A stretch of 49,156 nt of DNA from contig JAAYVZ010000240.1 of NCBI GenBank assembly GCA_012516935.1, positions 1 to 49,156 on the forward strand. Reading direction: 5' to 3'. Below are positions 25,157 to 32,876 of the stretch, in pieces. The first letter of the stretch is position 1. Each line of letters begins with the position of its first letter. The notes beneath the pieces are model-generated. The model made no database searches, was not told the DNA's origin, and saw only the letters and a program-made list of their open reading frames with translations. Position numbers and translations under genes: made by a program. Source of the stretch: Holophagae bacterium (GTDB lineage Bacteria > Acidobacteriota > Thermoanaerobaculia > Thermoanaerobaculales > Thermoanaerobaculaceae).

Positions 25157-25990
25157 GTGGTGGAGGTGAGGACGCCCCCCATCGGGTACGCCGGCCTGCT
25201 TCCACTGGCGATCACTGCCGCCGAGCTCGGGGCGGACGTGCTCAGGCGCTACTTCCGGGAGCTTGGGCCCAGCCAAATCAGCGAGAAGCTCGAAAACGAC
25301 GTCGTGACCGATGCTGATCACGCCGCCGAGACCGCAGTGGTGCGGCTACTGCACGAGCGCACGCCCGAGCTCGGAATCCTGGCCGAAGAGCGAGGTGCCA
25401 GTGGCCAGAGCGAGGCGCGGTGGGTGCTCGACCCGCTCGATGGCACGCTCAATTTCGTGCGCGGCTTTCCGCACTTCGCCGTGTCGCTGGCCCTCGTCAC
25501 CCGAAGCGGGATCGAGCTGGGCGTGGTGGTTGACCCCATGCGCCGGGAGACGTTTTACGCAGTGGCAGGCGGAGGGGCGTTCCGCAACGGCGTGCCGATC
25601 ACCGTGAGCCGCCGCCAGGGTTTGGCCGGAGCCTTCGTCACCACCGGCTTCCCGTATCGGATCAAGCCGTACTTCGACGACTACGTGGCGATCTTCCGAG
25701 ATGCGTTCGACGCCGTTGGAGCGCTGCGTCGACCCGGCGCTGCCGCCTTGGACCTGGCCCACACGGCAGCCGGCATCTTCGATGGGTTTTTCGAGTTCGG
25801 GCTGTCGATCTGGGACGTCGCTGCCGGGATGCTGATCGTGCGCGAGGCAGGGGGAAAGGTGACCGATGCGACCGGGGGTGACGAGGTTTTTCGCAACGGC
25901 AACATCGTCGCGGGCGGCCCGACGGTCCAGGCGGCGCTCCTCGGGCTCATCGGTCGCCATCTGCCGGAAAGCCGAATTCCTCTGCCGTAG
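25157..25990 (+). CDS. Inositol monophosphatase family protein
   Basis: The metal-binding motifs of the family are present: LAEERG for the first acidic site, DPLDGTLNFVRGFP for the main DPxDGT site and WDVAAGMLIVREAGG near the C-terminus. The protein is about 277 residues, the usual length. The start is uncertain. GTG 25157, 25160 and 25166 are in frame without a well-placed ribosome site. An in-frame ATT at 25148 has GGGGAGG seven bases upstream. Members hydrolyse inositol phosphates, fructose-1,6-bisphosphate, histidinol phosphate or PAP. The substrate here cannot be told. Confidence 0.9.
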   Translation: MVEVRTPPIGYAGLLPLAITAAELGADVLRRYFRELGPSQISEKLENDVVTDADHAAETAVVRLLHERTPELGILAEERGASGQSEARWVLDPLDGTLNFVRGFPHFAVSLALVTRSGIELGVVVDPMRRETFYAVAGGGAFRNGVPITVSRRQGLAGAFVTTGFPYRIKPYFDDYVAIFRDAFDAVGALRRPGAAALDLAHTAAGIFDGFFEFGLSIWDVAAGMLIVREAGGKVTDATGGDEVFRNGNIVAGGPTVQAALLGLIGRHLPESRIPLP

Positions 25991-26278
25991 AAGACTCCAG
26001 CGCGGGGCCCACACGAACCGGAGGCGGAGCCGGTCCGTAAACCACGTGGTGTGAGCCGACCCGTCCATGAGCTCGGGTGAAGCTGGGTTTTTGCGGGGTG
26101 GTCACGGTCTGCCACCAGTGTGGCCAGCAACTCGCTGTATTTCCGTGGACCTGAGAGCTGTGAGGCGACGCAGGGTGCGCGGTGGTGCTGTCAGTGAACG
26201 CCAGCGCCGACCGCTGGAAGGCCCCAGCTCCGTGACGATCCAGGCTAGTATTCCTGGCGACGGGAGTGCGTGGGGCGA

Positions 26279-26506
26279 ATGAGGGCCTTTTTTCGACATG
26301 CGGCAGGGTGGGGATCCCTCGGTCTAGGGGTGGCCGGACTGTTTCTGCCGATCCTTCAGGGCTGGCTCCTCATCGGCCTGGGTGCGTTGCTGCTCTCACC
26401 CGATGTGCCGTTTTTCCGCCGTCTCGTCTCCTCGATCGAGCGGCGCTCCCCGAGCTTCAAGCGTGGGATCGGCGCGCTCAAAAAGAAGCTGCGCCTTCGC
26501 TACTGA
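26279..26506 (+). CDS. Small PGPGW-type transmembrane protein
   Basis: This 75-residue protein has a hydrophobic core with two helices joined by a short turn. The segment GVAGLFLPILQGWLLIGLGA corresponds to the PGPGW family (PF09656), with LPILQGW where the name motif would be. After the helices come SPDVPFFRRLV and a lysine-rich cytoplasmic tail. ATG 26279 is used; GTG 26270 is in frame and may be the start, since GGGAG lies just before it. The 288 bases upstream (25991-26278) contain a 10-bp palindrome (ACCACGTGGT) but no gene I can support. Confidence 0.7.
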   Translation: MRAFFRHAAGWGSLGLGVAGLFLPILQGWLLIGLGALLLSPDVPFFRRLVSSIERRSPSFKRGIGALKKKLRLRY

Positions 26507-26536
26507 CTGCCGGTCCCCCAGACCGGGGGCCGGCAG
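26507..26536 (+). terminator. Strong GC-rich hairpin, probable terminator
   Basis: Immediately after the stop of the PGPGW gene, CTGCCGG-T-CCCCC pairs with GGGGG-CCGGCAG around a 5-base loop, with one bulged T. The 12-bp stem is very stable, although only a short TTT follows four bases later. The remaining bases to 26796 show no supportable gene. Confidence 0.6.
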
Positions 26537-26796
26537 GCGTTTCGCGGCTCGCGGGGCTCGTTCGGGTGCTCACCCTTCCTGGGACTCGGGCTCTCTACCG
26601 CCACGGCTCCACCGGGGCCATGTCCATCGCGTTGCCAGCGTGGTGTGCGGCCGGACACCCTCGGCGCCGCCACCGGCGGTGCGGCTGTCATCGCGCCCTT
26701 GATGTTGGGCGCCGGGGAGGCGAAGGACGCCTCCGGAGGAGCTGCAGCACGCGGCACGACGTATCACCGTGATTCGGGGCGCTGGACGCGTGTGGG

Positions 26797-27741
26797 TCAG
26801 GTCTGGGCGGAGATCGCCTCGACGACGGCGACCGCGGCGGCCAAGGCGGTCGTGCCGGCAACACCGTCGACTAGCTGGCCAGGCTCACCTCTGCACGCGC
26901 GCTGGAACGCCAGGTGCTCGGCAGCGAGCGGCTCACCCTTGTCGAAAGCGATAGCCACCGGTTCGATCTGTGGATGTGGGCTACCGCGCACGAGACGAAA
27001 TGCCGACACGGCCTGGTCGGCATAGTCCACCGAGTAGTACCCGTCAGGCTCGAACAGCCTCAGCTTGCGCACCCGATCCGACGACACCCGGCTGGCCGTG
27101 AGGTTGCCGACACAGCCGTTCGCCAGCTCGACGCGAACGTTGCAGAGGTCAACCTTGCCGGTGAGGACCGGTACACCCACGGCACGCACTTCGGTGAGCG
27201 GCGCGTTCGCGCACAGCGCCTGGACAATCTGCAGGTCGTGAACCATCAGGTCGACGACGACGTCGATGTCGAGCGACCGTGAGGAAAACGGGGAGAGCCG
27301 CTGGGTCTCGATGTAGCGCGGGCTCGGCTGCCGAGCCAGGACGGCCTGGACGGCGGGGTTGAAGAACTCGACGTGGCCGACGCAGAGCACGGCCCGGGAG
27401 CGGAGCGCAGCAGCGACCATCGCCTCGCCTTCGGCCACGGTGGCGGCGATCGGTTTCTCGACCATGACGTGGCGTCCGGCGTCCAGGCATCGCACCACCA
27501 GCTCGCAATGGGTGGTGGTCGGAGAAGCGATGATGAGCGCCTCTGAGCGCTCGATCGCCTCGTCGATGCTCCCGAGCACCGGCGCGCCATGCTCCGCACA
27601 CACCGCCTCCAAGCGGCTACGGTCAGGATCCCAGGCCCCAACGCAGGTCCAGCCCGGTAAGGAGCGGGTGAGACGGACATGGTGGCGCCCGAGGTGCCCG
27701 ACGCCTACGACGCTGACGGATTGGGGGTGGTGCTCGTTCAT
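26797..27741 (-). CDS. Gfo/Idh/MocA family NAD(P)-dependent sugar oxidoreductase
   Basis: This 314-residue protein has an N-terminal Rossmann motif VVGVGHLGRHHVR (residues 11-23) and the family's catalytic EKP in HVMVEKPIAATV near residue 95. The C-terminal alpha/beta domain carries a DLMVHDLQIV segment, with the conserved His near 168, and ends in a helix-rich tail. The nearest type in appearance is the group acting on UDP-N-acetylhexosamines, which often sit near lipid A genes, but the substrate is not certain. The start at ATG 27741 has no strong ribosome site. It is divergent from the pseudokinase gene with 111 bases between. Confidence 0.88.
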   Translation of the reverse strand: MNEHHPQSVSVVGVGHLGRHHVRLTRSLPGWTCVGAWDPDRSRLEAVCAEHGAPVLGSIDEAIERSEALIIASPTTTHCELVVRCLDAGRHVMVEKPIAATVAEGEAMVAAALRSRAVLCVGHVEFFNPAVQAVLARQPSPRYIETQRLSPFSSRSLDIDVVVDLMVHDLQIVQALCANAPLTEVRAVGVPVLTGKVDLCNVRVELANGCVGNLTASRVSSDRVRKLRLFEPDGYYSVDYADQAVSAFRLVRGSPHPQIEPVAIAFDKGEPLAAEHLAFQRACRGEPGQLVDGVAGTTALAAAVAVVEAISAQT

Positions 27742-27813
27742 GGAGTGGGAGCGTAGCCGCCGTCAGCTCCCTCGGCAAGCCGTTCCCGATCCTGGGCGAT
27801 TGCCGCGTTGGGG

Positions 27814-27819
27814 TATACT
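27814..27819 (+). promoter_or_regulatory. -10 element upstream of the pseudokinase operon
   Basis: TATACT matches the -10 consensus at five of six positions. It lies 33 bases before ATG 27853, which has GGAGG at 27842-27846. No clear -35 lies 17 bases upstream. The same hexamer precedes the divergent TPR kinase at 36522-36527. Confidence 0.4.
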
Positions 27820-27852
27820 TCGCACAGCTTGTGAAGTGGGTAGGAGGTCTGG

Positions 27853-30129
27853 ATGGGTAGCGTCGCCCGAGGTGGCAAGAAAAGCGGGAAGGGTGCCGGC
27901 GCGGCCGGTCTCTCGCCGGTGTTCTCGGTCTTTGAACAGCTGGAGATCGGCCAACCGCTGGATGTCAGCGGCGAGCTCGAGTATCGCGGGGTTGCCGCCG
28001 AGGGTTGCTACGGGAGCATTCTCAAGGTTCTGCACCGTCCCAGCAATGCGCTGCGTGCGGTCAAAGCGATGCACCCGAGCCTGCTGGCGAACGACGTCTC
28101 GCAGCGGCTGTTCGAGGAAGAGTTCGAGAAGCTGGCCGGTGTGGCCGGTGAGTTCGCAGTCAAGGTCTTCGACTTGGGACCGATCGCCGTCGTCGGGCAG
28201 GACCAGCCGTGGTGGGTGATGAGCCTGGAGTGGGTCGAGGGACGCACCTTGCGGGATGTGGTCTCGGGCTCACGGTTTTCGCAGCAGTTCTCGTTCGAAC
28301 GCTACGTGGACCGGCTCGCGGCCGAGGAGGACGCAAGCGGCTCAGGGCTGACCTCGGACGAGGCGCTGCACTTTCTCGAGCAGGCCGCTCACGGTGTGGC
28401 CGAGCTGCACCGGGCAGGTCTTTGCCACCTCGACGTGAGGCTCGACCACCTGTTGCTGGCGAAGAGCGGTTCGGTACGCCTGATCGGGTTCGGTCTCGGT
28501 GCCGAGCTGCGTCGAGCTGCCCAAGAGGCGCTCGGTGTGCGCTGGCAAACCTCGCCGTACGCACCTCCGGAGCTGCTGCGTGGTGATTGGGCGGCCCTCG
28601 GACCGCAGTCCGATGTCTACCAGCTCGCGCTGCTCGCCTACGAGCTGTTCAAAGGCACGGTGTGCTCGCCCTGGGTGGGGTACGAGGAGCTGTGCGAGAG
28701 CGCCGATTTCCTGCCCGTCTCGATGGACGAGCTCGTCCAGGACTGCCTTGGCGATATCGACCAGCGGCCTGCTGATGCAGACGCCTTCTTGGTCCGCCTG
28801 CGCGACGTTGCGGCCGTGCTCGACGAGAATCAGCGCCGAAGTCGCACCCGCCCCAACCGCAAAGCCAAGGAGATCTGGCAGCGGGCCCTGGCGATGGCCG
28901 GGCGCGAGCGTCCGCAGTGGGGTTACATCGCCGGCATGTGCCAGCGCCTGCTCGAGGAGAAGCCCCATTTGCTGCCTTTCGGAAAGATTCCGGTGAAGCG
29001 GGTCGACGAGCTTCTGGGCTCGGCACAGACCGAGCTGGCCGCACGGCGCCGGGCGATGCTCGACGAGCTGCTCACGGCTCAGGCGTGGGGCGAGGCGGCG
29101 GCTTTCGTCGAGCGGCTGGGCGGCGAGGTGGCGACCGACGAGGTGGACGAGCTCAAGCTCAACCTGGAGCTGGCGCAGGTGGCAGCACACCAAGAGGATC
29201 CGGCGGCCCGGAGCCTGGCGCACCAGCGGATCATGGAGCTGCTCAAACAACCGCGTCTTTCATCGGCGGTGCGCGACCGCGCGGCGCAGGCGCTCGAGTC
29301 GCTGCTGGCTCAGGGACGAACGATCGAGGACTCGCCGGGCGCGACCCTGCCCCCGCCGGTACCGGCGTCCGTCACCGTGGCGCCGCCGCTCGAGCCGATG
29401 CCTGGGCCGCCCGTCGCGGCGGCGCCGCAGACGGAGGCTGCGGCGCCTCCGATCGCGGTCGTCACGGACCTCGGGCTGTTGGCTCCGGTCGAACGTTTCC
29501 AGGTCGAGTCGGCGCGCGAGCTGACGACGTGGCGGGTGGTGGTGGGGCCGGCGGTACGTTTCGGCCGGGGCTCGTTCGAGGAGTTCGGCAACCACCTCGA
29601 CCTCAGGCCGACTCGCAGGGAGGCAGCCGAGAACTCGATCACGTTGGCCCTGGCGCAGCGGTTGAGCCGCGCCGGGCACATGGAGTTTCGGGTCGCTCCG
29701 TCCGGGCTCGAGGCCTTCTGCATGGGCACCCACGGCGCGGCGATGGACGGCAAGGTCCTCAAGCGGGGCGAGAGGTGCGAGCTGGGAGACGAGGGCCGAT
29801 GCCTGCTCGCGCAGGGGGCGGCGGAGTTCGTGTACAAGGTATGGCGAGGCCGCGAAGGCTCGCCGCAGGCGGTCGAGTTCGCTTTCACGGCCGGGGTCGG
29901 TGCAGGGCGCCACGCGGTTTGGGTGTTCTCGTCGCTGCCCATTCACCTCCTGGTCCCGTCGACGGCCGCTAAGGTCCTGGTAGTGCCCACCCGCCAGGGG
30001 TGGATGGTGGAGGCACGCAGCGAGGCGGTGAAGCTCGACGAGGTCGAGCTGGTCAGGGGCACGCGTCACCCGTGGGCGGCGGAGGCGGTTTTGGAGCTGC
30101 CCGAGGGGACGCGAATCGTCCATGGATAA
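27853..30129 (+). CDS. Predicted protein pseudokinase with C-terminal FHA-like domain
   Basis: This 758-residue cytoplasmic protein has a Hanks-type kinase fold at about residues 40-320. The beta-3 lysine is kept (K71 in RAVKAM). The glycine-rich loop is degenerate (EGCYGS), the catalytic HRDxKxxN is HLDVRLDH (D194 kept, Lys to Arg, Asn to His) and DFG is GFG (G212). Loss of both Mg-binding residues predicts little or no phosphotransfer. A helical middle region (about 325-500) and a Pro/Ala linker (about 500-545) lead to a beta-rich domain at 557-670 resembling FHA, with RFGRGS, NSITL and THGAAMDGKVLKRG. The downstream lipoprotein gene overlaps by eight bases. Confidence 0.8.
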   Translation: MGSVARGGKKSGKGAGAAGLSPVFSVFEQLEIGQPLDVSGELEYRGVAAEGCYGSILKVLHRPSNALRAVKAMHPSLLANDVSQRLFEEEFEKLAGVAGEFAVKVFDLGPIAVVGQDQPWWVMSLEWVEGRTLRDVVSGSRFSQQFSFERYVDRLAAEEDASGSGLTSDEALHFLEQAAHGVAELHRAGLCHLDVRLDHLLLAKSGSVRLIGFGLGAELRRAAQEALGVRWQTSPYAPPELLRGDWAALGPQSDVYQLALLAYELFKGTVCSPWVGYEELCESADFLPVSMDELVQDCLGDIDQRPADADAFLVRLRDVAAVLDENQRRSRTRPNRKAKEIWQRALAMAGRERPQWGYIAGMCQRLLEEKPHLLPFGKIPVKRVDELLGSAQTELAARRRAMLDELLTAQAWGEAAAFVERLGGEVATDEVDELKLNLELAQVAAHQEDPAARSLAHQRIMELLKQPRLSSAVRDRAAQALESLLAQGRTIEDSPGATLPPPVPASVTVAPPLEPMPGPPVAAAPQTEAAAPPIAVVTDLGLLAPVERFQVESARELTTWRVVVGPAVRFGRGSFEEFGNHLDLRPTRREAAENSITLALAQRLSRAGHMEFRVAPSGLEAFCMGTHGAAMDGKVLKRGERCELGDEGRCLLAQGAAEFVYKVWRGREGSPQAVEFAFTAGVGAGRHAVWVFSSLPIHLLVPSTAAKVLVVPTRQGWMVEARSEAVKLDEVELVRGTRHPWAAEAVLELPEGTRIVHG

Positions 30130-31054
30130 TCGGCCCCGTCCGGCCCGCCAGACAGTCGCTACCGCTGTGCTGCTCGCTCAGCTCACGGCCATGCTCTCGG
30201 GTTGTCTGTCGGTCAAGACCAGGACCATTCGGGCGGCTGAGGGGGAGGGTGGTGGTGTGGCGCTCCAGGTGTTCGCCGACGACGGCGCGCGAAAAGCGGG
30301 TCGCGTCGGCCCCGGGGGGCTGGTCAGCGAGCTCGAACGCAAGGAGGGCAGGACCTGGAGGCCGGTTTTCCGCTCCCTCAACCCGAGCTGGGCAGTGGTC
30401 GGTTTGCCGGAGGGTACCTACCGCGTCGGCTTCCCAGCTCGCCTGAGCGAGGCCGGAGACGTCGAGCGGTTGGGCAGCTCGAAGCACAAGGTCTTCGAAG
30501 TACGTGACCGCATGATGACGGACGTCCAGGTCACGCTCGCGCATGTCTCTCCGGCGCTCGTCGTGGTCGGGATCGTGACCGTCGTTGTGGCCGCCGTGCT
30601 CATCTCCGACTATCTCGGCGACCACGACCTGCCGACGCCACCCGTACCGCCAGCGGAGCTCGTCGAGCTGGCGTTCCACGTCTCGCTCGACCTCGCTGCG
30701 CAGGCGGCCTGGTCTGCAGGCGGGGATCGGATGGCGCCGGTCGTGACCTCCCACTTCCCGGCGTCCGGGGCGCTGGTGGCCGCGCGACAGCCGAAGGTGA
30801 TCTTCTGCTTCTCGGAGCCGCTTGCCGGGCGCACGCTCGAACCCGAAAGCGTCGTGGTCCTCGGCGAGAGGTCGGGAGTGATCGCCGGCACCGTGCACTA
30901 CGACGGTGCGAACTGGTGGGTCGTGTGGACACCACGCGAGGATCTGCCGGGTGGCGACCGTTTCCACGCCACCCTGAGCGGCGACGCGATCGAGGATCTG
31001 GCCGGTAACGAGCCCGGCAAGCCCACGTCGTTCTCCTTCAGGACCGCCCCCTGA
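30122..31054 (+). CDS. Lipoprotein with transmembrane segment and Ig-like (SbsA/Big_5) domain
   Basis: ATG 30122 lies inside the last eight bases of the pseudokinase gene. A lipoprotein signal ends in the lipobox LSGC (Cys28). A beta-rich region follows to about residue 135, then a hydrophobic stretch at about 141-160. The C-terminal 110 residues form a bacterial Ig-like domain of the SbsA type: APVVTSHFPASGALVAARQP, then FSEPLAGRTLEPESV and the closing GNEPGKPTSFSFRTA. Such domains sit on surface or periplasmic proteins. An acylation site followed by a membrane helix is unusual. The coupling to a pseudokinase suggests an envelope partner of that protein. Confidence 0.75.
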   Translation: MDNRPRPARQTVATAVLLAQLTAMLSGCLSVKTRTIRAAEGEGGGVALQVFADDGARKAGRVGPGGLVSELERKEGRTWRPVFRSLNPSWAVVGLPEGTYRVGFPARLSEAGDVERLGSSKHKVFEVRDRMMTDVQVTLAHVSPALVVVGIVTVVVAAVLISDYLGDHDLPTPPVPPAELVELAFHVSLDLAAQAAWSAGGDRMAPVVTSHFPASGALVAARQPKVIFCFSEPLAGRTLEPESVVVLGERSGVIAGTVHYDGANWWVVWTPREDLPGGDRFHATLSGDAIEDLAGNEPGKPTSFSFRTAP

Positions 31055-31132
31055 GCGCGAGTCGAAGGCTCGGGCCCGGTGCCCCTGCCAGCCCGCCACG
31101 TCGCCTCACCACCGACCGAAGATCTTGCCTTT

Positions 31133-31148
31133 TGCCAGCCTTCTGGCA
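31133..31148 (+). promoter_or_regulatory. Inverted repeat upstream of the YitT gene
   Basis: TGCCAG and CTGGCA form a perfect 6-bp inverted repeat around CCTT, ending 12 bases before ATG 31161. It could be a small hairpin limiting translation, an operator, or the end of the preceding transcript. Confidence 0.3.
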
Positions 31149-31160
31149 GGATGCCGGCCC

Positions 31161-32045
31161 ATGAGATGGGATTTTCGGGCGCCGGGTGGTCGGCTCGGGA
31201 TCGTGTTCGACTACGGCCAAATCGTGCTGGGATCGGTGCTCGTCGCGATCGGCACCAACATGTTCTTCGTGCCGAACAACGTCGTCTCGGGCGGTGCGGT
31301 GGGTGTCTCGATCATCCTCCATCACCTCTTGCACACGCCTGTCGGTCTCGTGACCCTGGCGCTCAACGTGCCGCTCATTTGGCTCGGGTGGAAGTACGCA
31401 GGCGGGATGCGCTTTTTCATCCGCACGGTGGTGGCAGTGCTGGTGATGTCGCTGGCGATCGATGCGTCGGCGCCGTTCATCACCCCGCCGACCACTGACC
31501 GGCTCCTCGTGATCTGCTATGGGGGCCTCCTCGATGGGCTGGGAATGGGCCTGGTGTTCAGAGGGCGCGGCACGACCGGTGGTACCGACGTGCTGGCCCG
31601 TCTCGCACACCGTTTCCTGGGAATCGGGGTCGGCCAGGCTCTGTTGGCGATCAACGTCGGTATCTTCGCCGTCGCGGCGTTCATCTTCGGCGCCGAGGCG
31701 GTGATGGTGGCGCTGGCTCTGGCGTTCGTGTCGGCCCGAGTGCTCGACCTCGTGCAGGAAGGCTTCTCGGCAGCTCGCACGGCGATCATCATCAGCGAGC
31801 AGCCTGAGGCGGTGAAGCAGGCGGTCTTGTTCCGGCTGGGACGAGGGGTCACGGTGCTGCGCGGGGAAGGAGGGTATACCGGCCAGCCGCATCCCGTGCT
31901 CTACGTTGTGCTGGCCCCGCAGGAGGTGGGCCGCCTCAAGCGGCTGGTGGCACAGGTTGACAGGAAAGCGTTTGTCGCGATCACACCGGCCCAGGAGGTT
32001 CTGGGTGAGGGATTCGCGGCTCACAGTGGCGAGGAGGCGATGTGA
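31161..32045 (+). CDS. YitT family membrane protein
   Basis: ATG 31161 gives 294 residues; a TTG-started frame 36 bases upstream is less likely. Five or six membrane helices occupy about residues 17-205, with the family-type opening IVLGSVLVAIGTNMFFVPN and then VSGGAVGVSIIL. Later the segment GRGTTGGTDVLARL is also typical. The C-terminal cytoplasmic domain is of the DUF2179 type (VTVLRGEGGYTGQPHPVLYV). YitT proteins are widespread and of unsettled function; transporter roles have been suggested. Its stop overlaps the next gene by four bases. Confidence 0.88.
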   Translation: MRWDFRAPGGRLGIVFDYGQIVLGSVLVAIGTNMFFVPNNVVSGGAVGVSIILHHLLHTPVGLVTLALNVPLIWLGWKYAGGMRFFIRTVVAVLVMSLAIDASAPFITPPTTDRLLVICYGGLLDGLGMGLVFRGRGTTGGTDVLARLAHRFLGIGVGQALLAINVGIFAVAAFIFGAEAVMVALALAFVSARVLDLVQEGFSAARTAIIISEQPEAVKQAVLFRLGRGVTVLRGEGGYTGQPHPVLYVVLAPQEVGRLKRLVAQVDRKAFVAITPAQEVLGEGFAAHSGEEAM

Positions 32046-32842
32046 CGAGAACCTGGCAATGTTGGCTCCTGGCGGTAGCAGTCACGCTGGGCTCGGTAAT
32101 CTGGCAGCGGCTGACCGGTCCAACCCACCCGGCCCGGATCCGGGTCGAGATCGCGGGGCAGTCCATCGCGCTCAGGTTGCTGCGTTCAGGTACCACAGGG
32201 GAGAACCTGCCGGTTCGCGTCACCGCCGCGGGGGGCACGACCGGGGCGGTCGCGTGGCGCCGCTATCCGACCAGCGACGAGTGGAAGGTCATACCGATGA
32301 CGCGGACTGGGGCGGAGCTGGTGGCCGAGCTCCCACACCAGCCAGCAGCTGGAAAGATCGAGTACCAGGTCCGCCTTGACGACGGAACGCGGGCCGTCAC
32401 CGTCCCGGAGCGTGCTGCCATCGCCCGCTTCAAGGACGCGGTGCCGGTCTGGGTTCTGATTCCCCACGTGCTGGCGATGTTTTCCGGGATGCTTCTCGCG
32501 ACCCGCGCCGGTATCGAGGCGGCGGCCGGGCGGCCGCGCATTCGCTCTTTGTCGTGGGCGGCGTTCGGGCTCATCCTCATCGGTGGGTTCGTGCTCGGTC
32601 CGGCGGTGCAGAAGTATGCCTTCGGCGCGTGGTGGACCGGTGTGCCGTTCGGTTGGGACCTCACCGACAACAAGACGCTCGCCGCCGGCGTCGCCTGGGC
32701 TGTGGCATTGACGAGCTTCCGCAGCCGACGGTCCGGGCGGACGGCGGTGCTTCTGGCTGGGCTCGTGACCCTCGTGGTGTTCGCCATCCCTCACTCGGTA
32801 ATGGGCTCGCAGCTCGACTGGTCGAAAGTGTCTGCACAGTGA
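32042..32842 (+). CDS. Uncharacterised membrane protein with extracytoplasmic beta-rich domain
   Basis: This 266-residue protein starts at GTG 32042, overlapping the YitT stop by four bases (GTGA). A first helix at residues 5-22 is followed by a soluble region of about 100 residues that looks like an Ig-like sandwich (RIRVEIAGQSIALRLLRSG, AAGKIEYQVRLDD). Four further helices are at about 135-155, 172-190, 215-232 and 240-258. A conserved-looking segment GVPFGWDLTDNKTL lies between the third and fourth helices. I do not know the family. It is convergent with the beta-helix kinase gene, 34 bases away. Confidence 0.7.
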   Translation: MTRTWQCWLLAVAVTLGSVIWQRLTGPTHPARIRVEIAGQSIALRLLRSGTTGENLPVRVTAAGGTTGAVAWRRYPTSDEWKVIPMTRTGAELVAELPHQPAAGKIEYQVRLDDGTRAVTVPERAAIARFKDAVPVWVLIPHVLAMFSGMLLATRAGIEAAAGRPRIRSLSWAAFGLILIGGFVLGPAVQKYAFGAWWTGVPFGWDLTDNKTLAAGVAWAVALTSFRSRRSGRTAVLLAGLVTLVVFAIPHSVMGSQLDWSKVSAQ

Positions 32843-32876
32843 TCGCCAAACCGCGAGCAGGACTCGGAGGTTATGG

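Noticed and set aside
26513-26790. Several short frames between the PGPGW gene and the sugar oxidoreductase
   Set aside because: None has a ribosome site or protein-like composition, and they overlap the hairpin. The stretch is best read as non-coding.
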